A stretch of 64,000 nt of DNA from Amycolatopsis eburnea (lineage in GTDB: Bacteria; Actinomycetota; Actinomycetes; Mycobacteriales; Pseudonocardiaceae), in assembly GCF_003937945.1 (NCBI RefSeq), contig NZ_RSEC01000033.1:124001-188000 (forward strand), given 5' to 3'. Below, piece after piece: positions 16,086-24,073 of the stretch; position 1 is the stretch's first letter, and each line of letters begins with the position of its first letter. The notes beneath the pieces were generated by a model, which did not search any database, had not been told where the DNA came from, and worked only from the letters and a program-made list of their open reading frames with translations. A program made the translations under genes and the position numbers.

Positions 16086-16244
16086 CGCACCCTCCGTGTC
16101 AAGAGTCCTCCGCGCGCCAGGTACCCAGAATGTCCGGACCGCAACCCGGTTCGGCGCGGGGTTTTTTCAAGGCGGGCTCTCCTGGGCTGCGGACAACGCC
16201 GGGATGCCTTGCCCGGGCGCCGGGAGCGCTGTCACCGTCGGGGG

Positions 16245-16721
16245 GTGGAACCGACGATTTCGCGCAGCGTGACCGTCCCGGCCGGCGCGGGCACGGTGTG
16301 GTCCTGGGTCACCGACCTGCCGCGGATGGGCGAGCTGAGCCCGGAGAACGTCGGCGGCCGCTGGCTCGACGGCACCGGCCCGGCGCTCGGCGCGCGGTTC
16401 CGCGGCCGCAACGAAAACGGCGCCCTGCGGTGGTGGACGCGGGTGCGGGTGGTCGTGTTCGAGCCGGAGCGCCGGTTCGCCTTCGACGTGCGGACGCCGT
16501 TCGGTTCGCGGGTTTCGCGCTGGGAGTACGTGCTGACGCCGGCGCCGGGCGGTTGCGTGGTGACCGAGAACTGGTACCGGATCGGCAGCTGGATCGTGCG
16601 GAAGTTCATGGGCCCGCGGGTCACCGGCCGCGCCGACCGGCCCGGGTACAACGCCGAGTCGATCGAGTACACCCTCGCGGCGCTCAAGGCGCGGGCCGAG
16701 GAGCAGGCCGCCGCCGCGTGA
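16245..16721 (+). CDS. SRPBCC (START/polyketide cyclase-like) protein
   Basis: 158 aa from GTG 16245. SVTVPAGAGTVWSWVTDLPRMGELSPENVGGRW is the usual opening of small SRPBCC proteins ('a....vW..vsDp.r...wSPE'), followed by alternating beta strands (RFRGRNENGALRWWTRVRVVVFEPERRFAFDV) and a C-terminal helix. The fold forms a hydrophobic ligand pocket. Ligand unknown; it is followed after 81 bp by an MFS exporter on the same strand. Confidence 0.75.
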   Translation: MEPTISRSVTVPAGAGTVWSWVTDLPRMGELSPENVGGRWLDGTGPALGARFRGRNENGALRWWTRVRVVVFEPERRFAFDVRTPFGSRVSRWEYVLTPAPGGCVVTENWYRIGSWIVRKFMGPRVTGRADRPGYNAESIEYTLAALKARAEEQAAAA

Positions 16722-16772
16722 GCTGGGTCGCTCCGAACAGGTCAGTCTCTTGTTGAAACTCACGTTCTCCGG

Positions 16773-16795
16773 CTAGGTTGCTTTTTCGAACCTAG
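16773..16795 (+). promoter_or_regulatory. Inverted repeat CTAGGTT-N9-AACCTAG abutting the MFS ribosome-binding site
   Basis: Perfect 7-bp arms flank GCTTTTTCG. The right arm runs straight into GGAGGG, 2 nt before ATG 16803 begins its spacing. As DNA it could be a TetR/MarR-type operator; as RNA it could mask the Shine-Dalgarno sequence. Which applies cannot be told from sequence. Confidence 0.5.
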
Positions 16796-16802
16796 GAGGG
16801 AC

Positions 16803-18236
16803 ATGACCGACACCGCGCCGAAGCCCGGCCTCGTGCTGCTGGTCGTCTCGACGGCGGCGTTCCTCGCCAGCCTCGACACGTTCATCGTCACCATCGCCTT
16901 CCCCGGCATCCGGGCCGCGTTCCCCGGCGACGACCTGGCGACGTTGTCGTGGGTGCTCAACGGCTACACGGTGCTGTTCGCCGCGTGCCTCGCCCCGGCC
17001 GGGCGGCTGGCCGACCGCTACGGCCGCAAGCGGCTGTTCCTCGCCGGGGTCGCGGTGTTCACGCTGGCCTCGGCCGCCTGCGCGGCGGCGCCGTCGATCC
17101 CGGTGCTCGTCCTGTTCCGCGCGGTGCAGGCGGTCGGCGCGGCGCTCGTGATGCCGACGTCGCTGGCGCTGCTGCTGACGGCGTTCCCGCCGCACCGGCG
17201 GCCGCTGGCGGTGGGTGTCTGGGCGTCGGTGGGCGCGGCGGCCGCGGCGCTCGGCCCGCCGGTCGGCGGCCTGCTCGTCGAGGCGTCCTGGCGCTGGGTG
17301 TTCCTGGTGAACCTGCCGATCTGCGCCCTGACGCTGCTGGCGGGCCCGCGGGTGCTGCGTGAGTCGCGCGACACCTCGACCGGCGTCCCGGACCTGCTCG
17401 GCGCGGCCGGCCTGCTGGTGGGCGTGGGCGCCCTCGCCTACGCGCTGGTCACCGCCCCGGACGACGGCTGGGGGTCGGCCGGCGTCCTGACGGCGTTCGC
17501 GGTGGCGGCGCTCGCACTGGCGTGGGTCCCGTGGCGTTCGGCGCGCCACGCCGTGCCGGTGCTGGACCTGCCCGCCCTGCGCGTCCCGACGCTGTGGCTG
17601 GCGTGCGCGACGACGGGCGTGTTCGCGGCCGGCTTCGCGGCGATGCTGTTCGGCAACGTGCTGTTCCTGACCTCGATCTGGCACGACTCGATCCTGGTCG
17701 CGGGCCTGTCACTGGCCCCGGGCCCGCTGATGGTGGTCCCGGTGTCCATCCTCGGCGGCCGCTTCGTCCACCGCTTCGGCCCGGGCCCGGTGGTCGCCCT
17801 CGGCGCGGTGTCGTTCGGCGCGGGGGCGCTGATCTGGGTGCTGCGCATGGACGCGACCCCGGACTACGCGGCGTCGATGCTGCCCGGCCAGCTGCTGACG
17901 GGTGTGGGCGTGGGGTTGATCCTGCCGAGCCTGTCGGGCGTGGTGGGCACGGTCCTGCCGCCGTCGAGGTGGGGTGCGGGGTCGTCGATGGTCACGACGC
18001 TGCGGCAGGTCGGCACGGTACTGGGGACGGCGGTGCTGGTGGCGGTGTTCGCCGGGACACCGGACCTGGCGGACTTCCGGCACGGGTGGCTGGTGGTGGT
18101 CGCGACGGCGGCGGCGACCGGCGCGGGCGGCCTGCTGATCGCGGCACGGCGGCGCACGGACCACTACGCGGAGCCCCAAGCCCCGTCCAGTGCCGCGAGC
18201 CCGTCGTCGATCCTCTCCACCGGGATCGAGCCGTAA
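16803..18236 (+). CDS. MFS drug exporter, DHA2 (EmrB/QacA) 14-TM type
   Basis: 477 aa. ASLDTFIVTIAFPGI is the DHA2 motif D1 region, GRLADRYGRKRLFLAGV is MFS motif A, and VGAAAAALGPPVGGLLVEASWRWVFLVNLP is motif C. About 14 hydrophobic segments. It probably exports an antibiotic or other hydrophobic compound by proton antiport. The last 73 bp overlap the convergent MocR gene. Confidence 0.88.
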   Translation: MTDTAPKPGLVLLVVSTAAFLASLDTFIVTIAFPGIRAAFPGDDLATLSWVLNGYTVLFAACLAPAGRLADRYGRKRLFLAGVAVFTLASAACAAAPSIPVLVLFRAVQAVGAALVMPTSLALLLTAFPPHRRPLAVGVWASVGAAAAALGPPVGGLLVEASWRWVFLVNLPICALTLLAGPRVLRESRDTSTGVPDLLGAAGLLVGVGALAYALVTAPDDGWGSAGVLTAFAVAALALAWVPWRSARHAVPVLDLPALRVPTLWLACATTGVFAAGFAAMLFGNVLFLTSIWHDSILVAGLSLAPGPLMVVPVSILGGRFVHRFGPGPVVALGAVSFGAGALIWVLRMDATPDYAASMLPGQLLTGVGVGLILPSLSGVVGTVLPPSRWGAGSSMVTTLRQVGTVLGTAVLVAVFAGTPDLADFRHGWLVVVATAAATGAGGLLIAARRRTDHYAEPQAPSSAASPSSILSTGIEP

Positions 18237-19567
18237 CCGAGCACCAACCCGGGTTGCGGAAAACCGCCGCACAGATCGGAAAGCGTCTGCACCGCCACCC
18301 CCGCGGCGGACGCGCGGGCGGCGATCGGCTCCAGGTCGGTGTCCGCCAGCGCGCACAGGTGCAGGCCCGCCGCCGACGGGACCACCCGCAGGCGGTCCGC
18401 GAACCGGCGGTCCAAAGTGGACACCAGGCGCTCGTGCCGTTCCGCGTACACCTTCGTCGCCCGCCGCAGGTGCCGCGCGAACAAGCCCTCGTCGACGAAC
18501 CGGGCCAGCGCCGCCTGCGCGGCCAGGTCGCCGTGCCAGTCCGAAAGCTGCCGAGCGTGGCACAACGCTTCCCGCAGCGACGCCGGTGCCACCAGGAAAC
18601 CCAGGCGCAGCATCGGGAGCAGCGTCTTCGAGAACGACCCCACGTACGCCACCCGCCCGTCGCGGTCCAGGCTCTGCAACGGCTCCAGCGGCCGGTCCGA
18701 AAACCGGAACTCGCTGTCGTAGTCGTCCTCGACCACGAGCGCGTCCGCGCGCGACGCCCACGCCAGCAGGGCCGCGCGGCGGGGCAGGGACATCGGGGTG
18801 CCGAGCGGGAACTGGTGGGACGGCGTCACGTACACCAGCTTCGTGCGCGGCGGCAGCGCCGAGACGTCGAGGCCCTCGCCGTCCACCGGCACGCCGACGA
18901 CTTCGGCGCCGTGCGAGGCGAACAGCAGCTTCGCCAGCCGGTAGCCGGGCTCTTCGACGGCGACGCGGTCGCCCGGCGACAGCAGCACGCGGCACAGCAG
19001 GTCCAATGCCTGCTGCGCGCCTTGGGTGACGAGGACGTCGTCCGCCGCCGCGCGCACCGAACGCGAAACGCCCGCGTGCCGGGCGATCGCCGAGCGCAGG
19101 GCCGGGTGGCCTCCTGGGTCGGCGTAGTGGGCGACGCCGGCCCGGAGTTCGCGCGCCAGGAAGCGCCGCCACGTTTCGAGCGGGAACAGCCCGGCGTCGG
19201 GGATGCCGACGCGGAAGTCGAACCGCGGCGCCTCGGCGAAGGCGGCGACCGCGGGCGGCAGCGCGCGCCAGACCGGCTTCGGGCGCGGTCCCGCCGCCGA
19301 GGGTGCCGAACGACGTCGAGGTGCCGGCAGCGAATCGGACACGTATGTCCCGGCGCCGACGCGGCCGGTCAGGAAGCCGTCGGCGGTGAGGCGGTCGTAG
19401 GCCACCGCGACGGTGTTGCGGGAGACGGCCAGCCGCCGGGCCAGTTCGCGGGTCGGCGGGAGCCGCTCCCCCGCCCGCAGCCTGCCGTCGAGGACGGCGT
19501 CGCGCAGCTGGCGGTAGATCCGGACGCTGAGGTCGCCACGCCCGGCCAGGCTGACGTGGAAGTCCAT
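18164..19567 (-). CDS. MocR/PdxR-family transcriptional regulator (GntR HTH plus aminotransferase domain)
   Basis: 467 aa. Residues ~10-75 are a GntR winged helix (LRAGERLPPTRELARRLAVSRNTVAVAYDRL). Residues ~110-467 are a type I aminotransferase-like PLP domain with the Schiff-base Lys at K314 (VGSFSKTLLPML) and VEDDYDSEFRF. MocR proteins bind PLP or PLP-amino acid adducts and control vitamin B6, GABA or transport genes. It is divergent from the MFS gene at 19649, its likely target. Confidence 0.88.
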   Translation of the reverse strand: MDFHVSLAGRGDLSVRIYRQLRDAVLDGRLRAGERLPPTRELARRLAVSRNTVAVAYDRLTADGFLTGRVGAGTYVSDSLPAPRRRSAPSAAGPRPKPVWRALPPAVAAFAEAPRFDFRVGIPDAGLFPLETWRRFLARELRAGVAHYADPGGHPALRSAIARHAGVSRSVRAAADDVLVTQGAQQALDLLCRVLLSPGDRVAVEEPGYRLAKLLFASHGAEVVGVPVDGEGLDVSALPPRTKLVYVTPSHQFPLGTPMSLPRRAALLAWASRADALVVEDDYDSEFRFSDRPLEPLQSLDRDGRVAYVGSFSKTLLPMLRLGFLVAPASLREALCHARQLSDWHGDLAAQAALARFVDEGLFARHLRRATKVYAERHERLVSTLDRRFADRLRVVPSAAGLHLCALADTDLEPIAARASAAGVAVQTLSDLCGGFPQPGLVLGYGSIPVERIDDGLAALDGAWGSA

Positions 19568-19648
19568 CGCCCGACCCTACATTGGCCCAACGCACGAGGT
19601 CATAATTGGATCTGGGATCGAGCCAAAGCTCGCTCTACCGTCAGTTCC
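19568..19648. promoter_or_regulatory. Divergent leaderless promoters between MocR and MFS genes
   Basis: On the minus strand TAGGGT (19574-19579) ends 6 nt before the MocR start. On the plus strand TACCGT (19636-19641) ends 7 nt before ATG 19649. Between them ATTGGCCCAA and AATTGGATC repeat an ATTGG word, as expected for the direct-repeat sites of MocR dimers. Confidence 0.5.
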
Positions 19649-20866
19649 ATGACGAAGACCCCGGACCGGTTGCTCGCCGCCGCCCAGCTGGCCGGCTCGC
19701 TCGGCGACGGCGCGTTCCTGACGTGCTCGGTGCTGTTCTTCACCCGGATCGCCGGCCTGACCCCGGCGCAGGTCGGGCTCGGCCTCACCCTCGGCTGGGC
19801 GGTCGGCTCGGTCGCCGGCGTCCCGCTCGGGCACCTCGCCGACCGGCACGGCGCGCGCGGCTCGGCCGTGCTCCTGGCGCTGGCCACCGGCGCGTCGATC
19901 CTGACGTTCCTGCTGGTCCGCTCGCCGGTGCTGTTCGTGCTCGCCGCCTGCCTCTACGGCAGCTGCCAGACCGGCCTGGCCGCCGCCCGCCAGGCCCTGC
20001 TGGCCGCGCTCGCCGACCCCGAACGCCGGACGCGCATCCGGGCACGGCTGCAGTCCGCGGGCAACGCCGGGCTCGCCGTCGGCGCCGGCCTGGGCGGGCT
20101 CGCGCTGTCGGCCGACACAGCGTCGGCGTACCTGACGGTCTTCGTGCTCGACGCCGCGTGTTTCGCGGTCACCGCGGGACTCCTGCTCGCGCTGCCCGCC
20201 GTGGCCCCGTCGGCGCCGCGCACCGGCGAGCCGAAGCTGGCCGTGCTGCGCGACCGCCCGTACGCGCTGGTGACGCTGCTCAACGCGATCCTGTTGCTGC
20301 GTATGCCGTTGCTGAGCGTCGCGATTCCGCTGTGGATCGTCGAACGCACGGCCGCGCCGGGCTGGACGGTGTCCGCGCTGTTCGTGCTCAACACCGTCGT
20401 GGTGGTGCTGCTGCAGGTCCGGGTGGCCGGTCGGCTGGCGAGCATCGGCTCGGCGGCGCGGATGGTCCGCCGGTCCGGGGTACTGCTGCTGGCCTCTTGC
20501 GTGGCCTTCGCGGTGTCGGCGTCGGGGACGTCGCCGTGGATCGCGTTCGCGGTGCTGGTCGTGGGGGCGCTGGTGCAGGTGGCCGGCGAGATGCTGCAGT
20601 CGGCGGGCTCGTGGGAGATCGGCTTCGCGCTGGCGCCGCCCGACCAGCAGGGCCAGTACCAGGGCTTCTTCGGCACGGGGGTGTCGGTGGCTCGCGCGAT
20701 CGGGCCGGTGCTGCTGTCCACCGTGGTGATCGGCTGGGGCCTGCCGGGCTGGCTGCTGCTGGGCGCGCTCTTCCTCGCCGCGGGCTGGGCGATGGGCCCG
20801 GCGGCCCGCTGGGCCGAGGCCACGCGCCCGGTCCGGCCAAAGGCCGCACTTTCCCTACGAAAGTGA
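19649..20866 (+). CDS. MFS transporter (12-TM)
   Basis: 405 aa. GVPLGHLADRHGARGSAVLLAL is MFS motif A, and twelve hydrophobic segments follow with a polar loop near residue ~190 (APRTGEPKLAVLRDRP). It is most like actinobacterial sugar- or drug-efflux MFS proteins. It shares a divergent promoter region with a MocR regulator. The final codons (..ALSLRK, stop) lie inside a CACTTTC/GAAAGTG palindrome, so the C-terminus is supplied by an intergenic repeat. Confidence 0.85.
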   Translation: MTKTPDRLLAAAQLAGSLGDGAFLTCSVLFFTRIAGLTPAQVGLGLTLGWAVGSVAGVPLGHLADRHGARGSAVLLALATGASILTFLLVRSPVLFVLAACLYGSCQTGLAAARQALLAALADPERRTRIRARLQSAGNAGLAVGAGLGGLALSADTASAYLTVFVLDAACFAVTAGLLLALPAVAPSAPRTGEPKLAVLRDRPYALVTLLNAILLLRMPLLSVAIPLWIVERTAAPGWTVSALFVLNTVVVVLLQVRVAGRLASIGSAARMVRRSGVLLLASCVAFAVSASGTSPWIAFAVLVVGALVQVAGEMLQSAGSWEIGFALAPPDQQGQYQGFFGTGVSVARAIGPVLLSTVVIGWGLPGWLLLGALFLAAGWAMGPAARWAEATRPVRPKAALSLRK

Positions 20867-20907
20867 TCCGGAGTGTGCCCCTCCACATCACTTTCCCTAC
20901 GAAAGTG
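20847..20907. terminator. Twin CACTTTC-CCTAC-GAAAGTG hairpins between convergent genes
   Basis: Two identical 19-bp palindromes (20847-20865 and 20889-20907) sit 23 bp apart, the first spanning the MFS stop codon and the second ending 4 bp before the stop of the minus-strand gene. This is a likely bidirectional terminator and a member of the intergenic hairpin families of this genome. Confidence 0.6.
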
Positions 20908-20911
20908 ACGG

Positions 20912-21721
20912 CTACTCGCTGGGCTGGGGTGGCGGGGCCTGGTGCAGGGAGAGGTCCGTGCCGGCGGCGGAGTCCTGGGTCCAGGCGCCGGACTCCGCCG
21001 TCCACGTCTGGCCGGCGAAGCTCACCTTGTCCACGCCCAGCGCCTCCGCCCGGCCGACCAGCCAGCTCGCGTACGTCCAGCCCTGCGCGGCCGGGTGGGC
21101 ACCGCTCAGCTTCGCCGTGCCCAGCTCCGCGGTGGCCGTCGCGGCGAGGTCGGCCGGGGCCGCGAGGGTCAGGTTGCGGCAGGTCAGCGTGGCCGGGAAC
21201 TGGCCGGTGAACGCCGCCGCCATCGCGCGGGCCTGCGACTCCCACTGGGCGTAGGCGTCCGGCACCCCCGACCGCTGGATCTCCTGGGCGGCCTCGGTGA
21301 TCGGCAGCGTCTCCCAGCCGGGCAGCTTGTCGAGCTTCTCGTAGAACGCCGTCGCCGCGTAGACGGGGTCGCGCAGCTGCGCCACCGTGCCCCAGCCCTG
21401 GCTGGGCCGCTGCTGGAACAGCCCGACCGAGTCGCGGTCACCGCCCTCGAGGTTGCGCAGCTTCGACTCCTGCAACGCCGTGGCCAGCGCGACGGTCGCC
21501 GCGTGCGGGGGCAGGCCCAGCTTCGTGCCGACGGCCGAGATCGTCGCCGCGTTGTTCATCTGCTCCGGCGTGAACGTGTAGCCGTTCTGCCCCGGCTGCG
21601 CCACCGTGCAGCCCGGCGTCCGCACCGGGCTGCGCGTCAGCACCACCGCCACGACGATCCCCGCGGTCAGCACCACGACCGCCCCCAGGAAGATCGCCAC
21701 CTTCAGGCCACACCCGCGCAC
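20912..21721 (-). CDS. Membrane-anchored lytic-transglycosylase-like protein
   Basis: 269 aa. Residues 5-30 form an N-terminal signal-anchor (VAIFLGAVVVLTAGIVVAVVL). Residues ~50-160 read MNNAATISAVGTKLGLPPHAATVALATALQESKLRNLEGGDRDSVGLFQQRPSQGWG, where ALQESKL..L...DRDSVGLFQQRPSQGWG is the transglycosylase-type lysozyme-fold signature with catalytic Glu in QES. A second alpha/beta region follows (ASWLVGRAEALGVDKVSFAGQTWT), typical of actinobacterial cell-wall-associated proteins. Likely acts on peptidoglycan outside the membrane. Confidence 0.75.
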   Translation of the reverse strand: MRGCGLKVAIFLGAVVVLTAGIVVAVVLTRSPVRTPGCTVAQPGQNGYTFTPEQMNNAATISAVGTKLGLPPHAATVALATALQESKLRNLEGGDRDSVGLFQQRPSQGWGTVAQLRDPVYAATAFYEKLDKLPGWETLPITEAAQEIQRSGVPDAYAQWESQARAMAAAFTGQFPATLTCRNLTLAAPADLAATATAELGTAKLSGAHPAAQGWTYASWLVGRAEALGVDKVSFAGQTWTAESGAWTQDSAAGTDLSLHQAPPPQPSE

Positions 21722-21787
21722 CCTGCCTCGCCTTCACCCGTTCGCACCAGTCTGCCAAAAGCAGGACGCGGCACGCCGGGTGGAGGT

Positions 21788-23299
21788 TCAGGCGCCGAGG
21801 AAGATCGGGTTCGACAGCGCCACCATCGCGTTCGGCACCGTCGTGTTCGGACCACCGGACGGGCGGCGGACCTCGACGCGCACCCACCGCGAGTACCGCG
21901 GGTACGTCGTCCAGGTGACCGTGGCCGCGCCGGCGTCGCCGACCGTCTCGGTGTGCTCCGGGCCGAGCTGGTCGAGGAAGGTGACCGTCGTGCCGGGCAC
22001 GCCGCCGACCACGGCTCGCACCGTCACCGGCTCCCCGGTGCCGAGCGGCAGCCGGTCGCCGATGCCCGCGGTCCGGCCGCCGCCGGACGCCGTGAAGTCC
22101 AGCTGGACCGCGGCCGACTCGGCCAGCCACGAACGCCCGGCCTTCAGCCCGGCCAGGAGCTCCTTGCGGCGCAGCCGGTCGGCGAGCACGACCGTGTGCG
22201 GCAGCGCGACCCGCTGGTCCGGGTTGTGCGCGTCGGAGTCCCCGATCGCCGGGATGAACCGGCCACCGCGCAGCAGGCCGTCCCAGTGGATGACGCTGGC
22301 TTCGTCGTCCTGGGTCCACGGGCCGTTCCAGACCTCGACGAGGTCGGCGATCTCGTACGCGAACTCGTAGGTGCAGCCGAAGCAGTTCGCGAACGGGTGC
22401 GCCGCGGTGACCAGGCCGCCCGCGCGGTGCACCTGGTCGGTGAACCGGCGGAAGTCCTGGGGGTCGGCCGCGCGGTAACGCCAGTCGATCCACGTGCCCG
22501 CGGGCAGGCCGATGGCGGGCCAGTGGCCGGACCGCGTCGTCACCTCTTCGCCGTTGAGGATCAGCAGGTCGTCGGTGGCGTACTGCCCCCAGACCAGCTG
22601 CGAGCTGGACGTGTTGTGGTCGGTCGAGACGATGAAGTCGAGGCCGGCGGCGCGCGCGTCGGCGACCAGCTGCTCCGGCGTGCGGCGGCCATCGGAGTGG
22701 ACGGTGTGGAGGTGGCCGTCGCCGCGGTACCAGGCGCGGCCGCGCTCCCGGGCGGGCGCGGTCTCCGGCGCGGGCTTCGGGACGAACGGCGCGGCGTCCG
22801 GCCCGAAGGTGAGCGTGATGTCCACCTGGTAGTTCAAGCCCTGCGGCGCGACGGTGTACGGGCCGAGGATGACGTGCCAGCGGCCCGGCTTGATCGGACC
22901 GGCGAGGTAGCCGGGCGTGGCCTCGGACGCGCTGATCGAGAACCGGTCGCGGAAGCCGCCGGACCAGCCGCGGAAACCGCGGGCGTTGCCCAGTTCGTGG
23001 CCCTCCGGCCCGAACATCCCGATGTCGCAGGCGTTCCCGCGGGTGCCGGCCGGGACCGGGGGCTTGTCGTAGGAGTAGACGACGTCGATCTGCCGCACCC
23101 CGCGCGGGACGTCGACGGGCAGGTAGTACCAGTCCGGGACGTCCGGCTTCAGCGTGCCGGTGACGGTCCGGGTCTGGCTGCCGGCGCCGCCCGGCTGGTC
23201 GGCGAACGCGACGCCGGGCAGCATCCCCATCGCCGCCCCGGCCGCCGCCACGCCGCTCGCGCGCAGCAGCGCGCGGCGGCTCAGGTCCCCAGAACTCAT
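21788..23299 (-). CDS. Tat-exported PHP-domain metallohydrolase (CehA/McbA type)
   Basis: 503 aa. The N-terminus SRRALLRASGVAAAGAAMG is a twin-arginine signal. The middle holds a PHP metal site, GDGHLHTVHSDGRRTPEQLVADARAAGLDFIVSTDHNT, continued by AGGLVTAAHPFANCFGC and IGDSDAHNPDQ. Flanking beta-rich regions may be pre- and post-domains. CehA/McbA enzymes hydrolyse phosphoester or carbamate substrates; a secreted phosphoesterase is most likely. GGAGG precedes the ATG. Confidence 0.85.
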   Translation of the reverse strand: MSSGDLSRRALLRASGVAAAGAAMGMLPGVAFADQPGGAGSQTRTVTGTLKPDVPDWYYLPVDVPRGVRQIDVVYSYDKPPVPAGTRGNACDIGMFGPEGHELGNARGFRGWSGGFRDRFSISASEATPGYLAGPIKPGRWHVILGPYTVAPQGLNYQVDITLTFGPDAAPFVPKPAPETAPARERGRAWYRGDGHLHTVHSDGRRTPEQLVADARAAGLDFIVSTDHNTSSSQLVWGQYATDDLLILNGEEVTTRSGHWPAIGLPAGTWIDWRYRAADPQDFRRFTDQVHRAGGLVTAAHPFANCFGCTYEFAYEIADLVEVWNGPWTQDDEASVIHWDGLLRGGRFIPAIGDSDAHNPDQRVALPHTVVLADRLRRKELLAGLKAGRSWLAESAAVQLDFTASGGGRTAGIGDRLPLGTGEPVTVRAVVGGVPGTTVTFLDQLGPEHTETVGDAGAATVTWTTYPRYSRWVRVEVRRPSGGPNTTVPNAMVALSNPIFLGA

Positions 23300-23398
23300 G
23301 CGTACCTCCGCATCGAAAGACGACCCGACGCTAGGCCGCGAACGCGAACGCGAACGAGAACCGGCGGTGAACTTTCGGCGCGGGACGCCCGCGTCCGG

Positions 23399-23725
23399 TC
23401 AGGACCTGGCGCGCCGGGTGAGGATCTTCGCGAGCGCGACGACGGTGACGGCGGCGGCCAGCCCCAGCCGCGTGACGTCGGTCGCCGGCACCCACGTCAC
23501 GCCGCCGCCCCGGACGACGAACGCGCCCGCGGGCCGGGCGAACACCCCGAACCCGGCGCCTTCCCGCACCGGCAGCGCGCCGGTGTCGCCGCCACCACCG
23601 CCCCCGCCGCCGAACACCGCCGCGGCCGGGATGACGACGACGCCGTCCCGCTCGACGGGCTCGCCGTAGACGAGCTTCGCGGAGAACAGGTCCCGTGCCG
23701 ACGCGGCCAGCTGCCCCAGTTCCAT
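23399..23725 (-). CDS. GerW/YtfJ-like (sporulation-protein) family member
   Basis: 108 aa. FSAKLVYGEPVERDGVVVIPAAAVFGGGGGGGG followed by GFGVFARPAGAFVVRGGGVTWVPATDVTRL matches the GerW/YtfJ pattern (VfG.pi...g..viPv.kv..G.GgGgG ... p.ga.vv..g.v..ip). The C-terminus is a hydrophobic segment with Arg residues. The function in non-endospore-forming actinomycetes is unknown; sporulation-septum or envelope roles are guesses. Confidence 0.7.
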   Translation of the reverse strand: MELGQLAASARDLFSAKLVYGEPVERDGVVVIPAAAVFGGGGGGGGDTGALPVREGAGFGVFARPAGAFVVRGGGVTWVPATDVTRLGLAAAVTVVALAKILTRRARS

Positions 23726-23779
23726 CCCGCCATCCTGGCCGCACCGCGCGGCCGCGCGCACCTCCCTCCGGGCCAGGGT

Positions 23780-23888
23780 CCCGGCAAAGTCGCGGCGGTC
23801 TGCCCGGCGGCGGCTTCGCCGACGTCTTGAATGACTCATTCAGGTCTTCGGAGGTCCTGAATGAGTCATTCAAGACACCGCAGGGCCG
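23780..23888. repeat. 109-bp dispersed palindromic repeat, copy 2
   Basis: It differs from 3092-3200 by one base (GAGTCA for GACTCA in the second word). It lies in the 348-bp gap between divergent genes, so unlike copy 1 it is not at a convergent 3' junction. Confidence 0.85.
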
Positions 23889-24073
23889 GGCTGTCCACTG
23901 TGGCCGGTTCCGGCTGACCGGGTGGCGGCGCCGGGCGGGAATCGCCCACGGAATCGGTGCAGCGCTGAAAAAATTGCGCTGAAGGTGTGGCAAAAAGATG
24001 TATCCGAAAGCTTTCACCGGATTCGGCGGTAGCTTCGCACCGCACGAATCCGTTCGGTCCGCGGGGAGGAACC
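23889..24073 (+). promoter_or_regulatory. Upstream region of the DUF6345-like gene
   Basis: Locally AT-richer (AAAAAATTGCG, GGCAAAAAGATG). It contains the 10-bp palindrome GAAAGCTTTC (24006-24015), inverted CGGATTCG/CGAATCCG words, and GGGGAGGA 6 nt before ATG 24074. This is probably the promoter; no exact -35/-10 pair stands out. Confidence 0.4.

Noticed and set aside
12423-16244. The long plus-strand open frame opposite the FAAL and sigma-factor genes
   Set aside because: Composition is an antisense artefact. Only its end, from GTG 16245, carries a real SRPBCC protein.
17522-19648. Plus-strand frame covering the first MFS and MocR genes in another phase
   Set aside because: It overlaps well-supported genes and only its last part, from ATG 19649, has transporter features.
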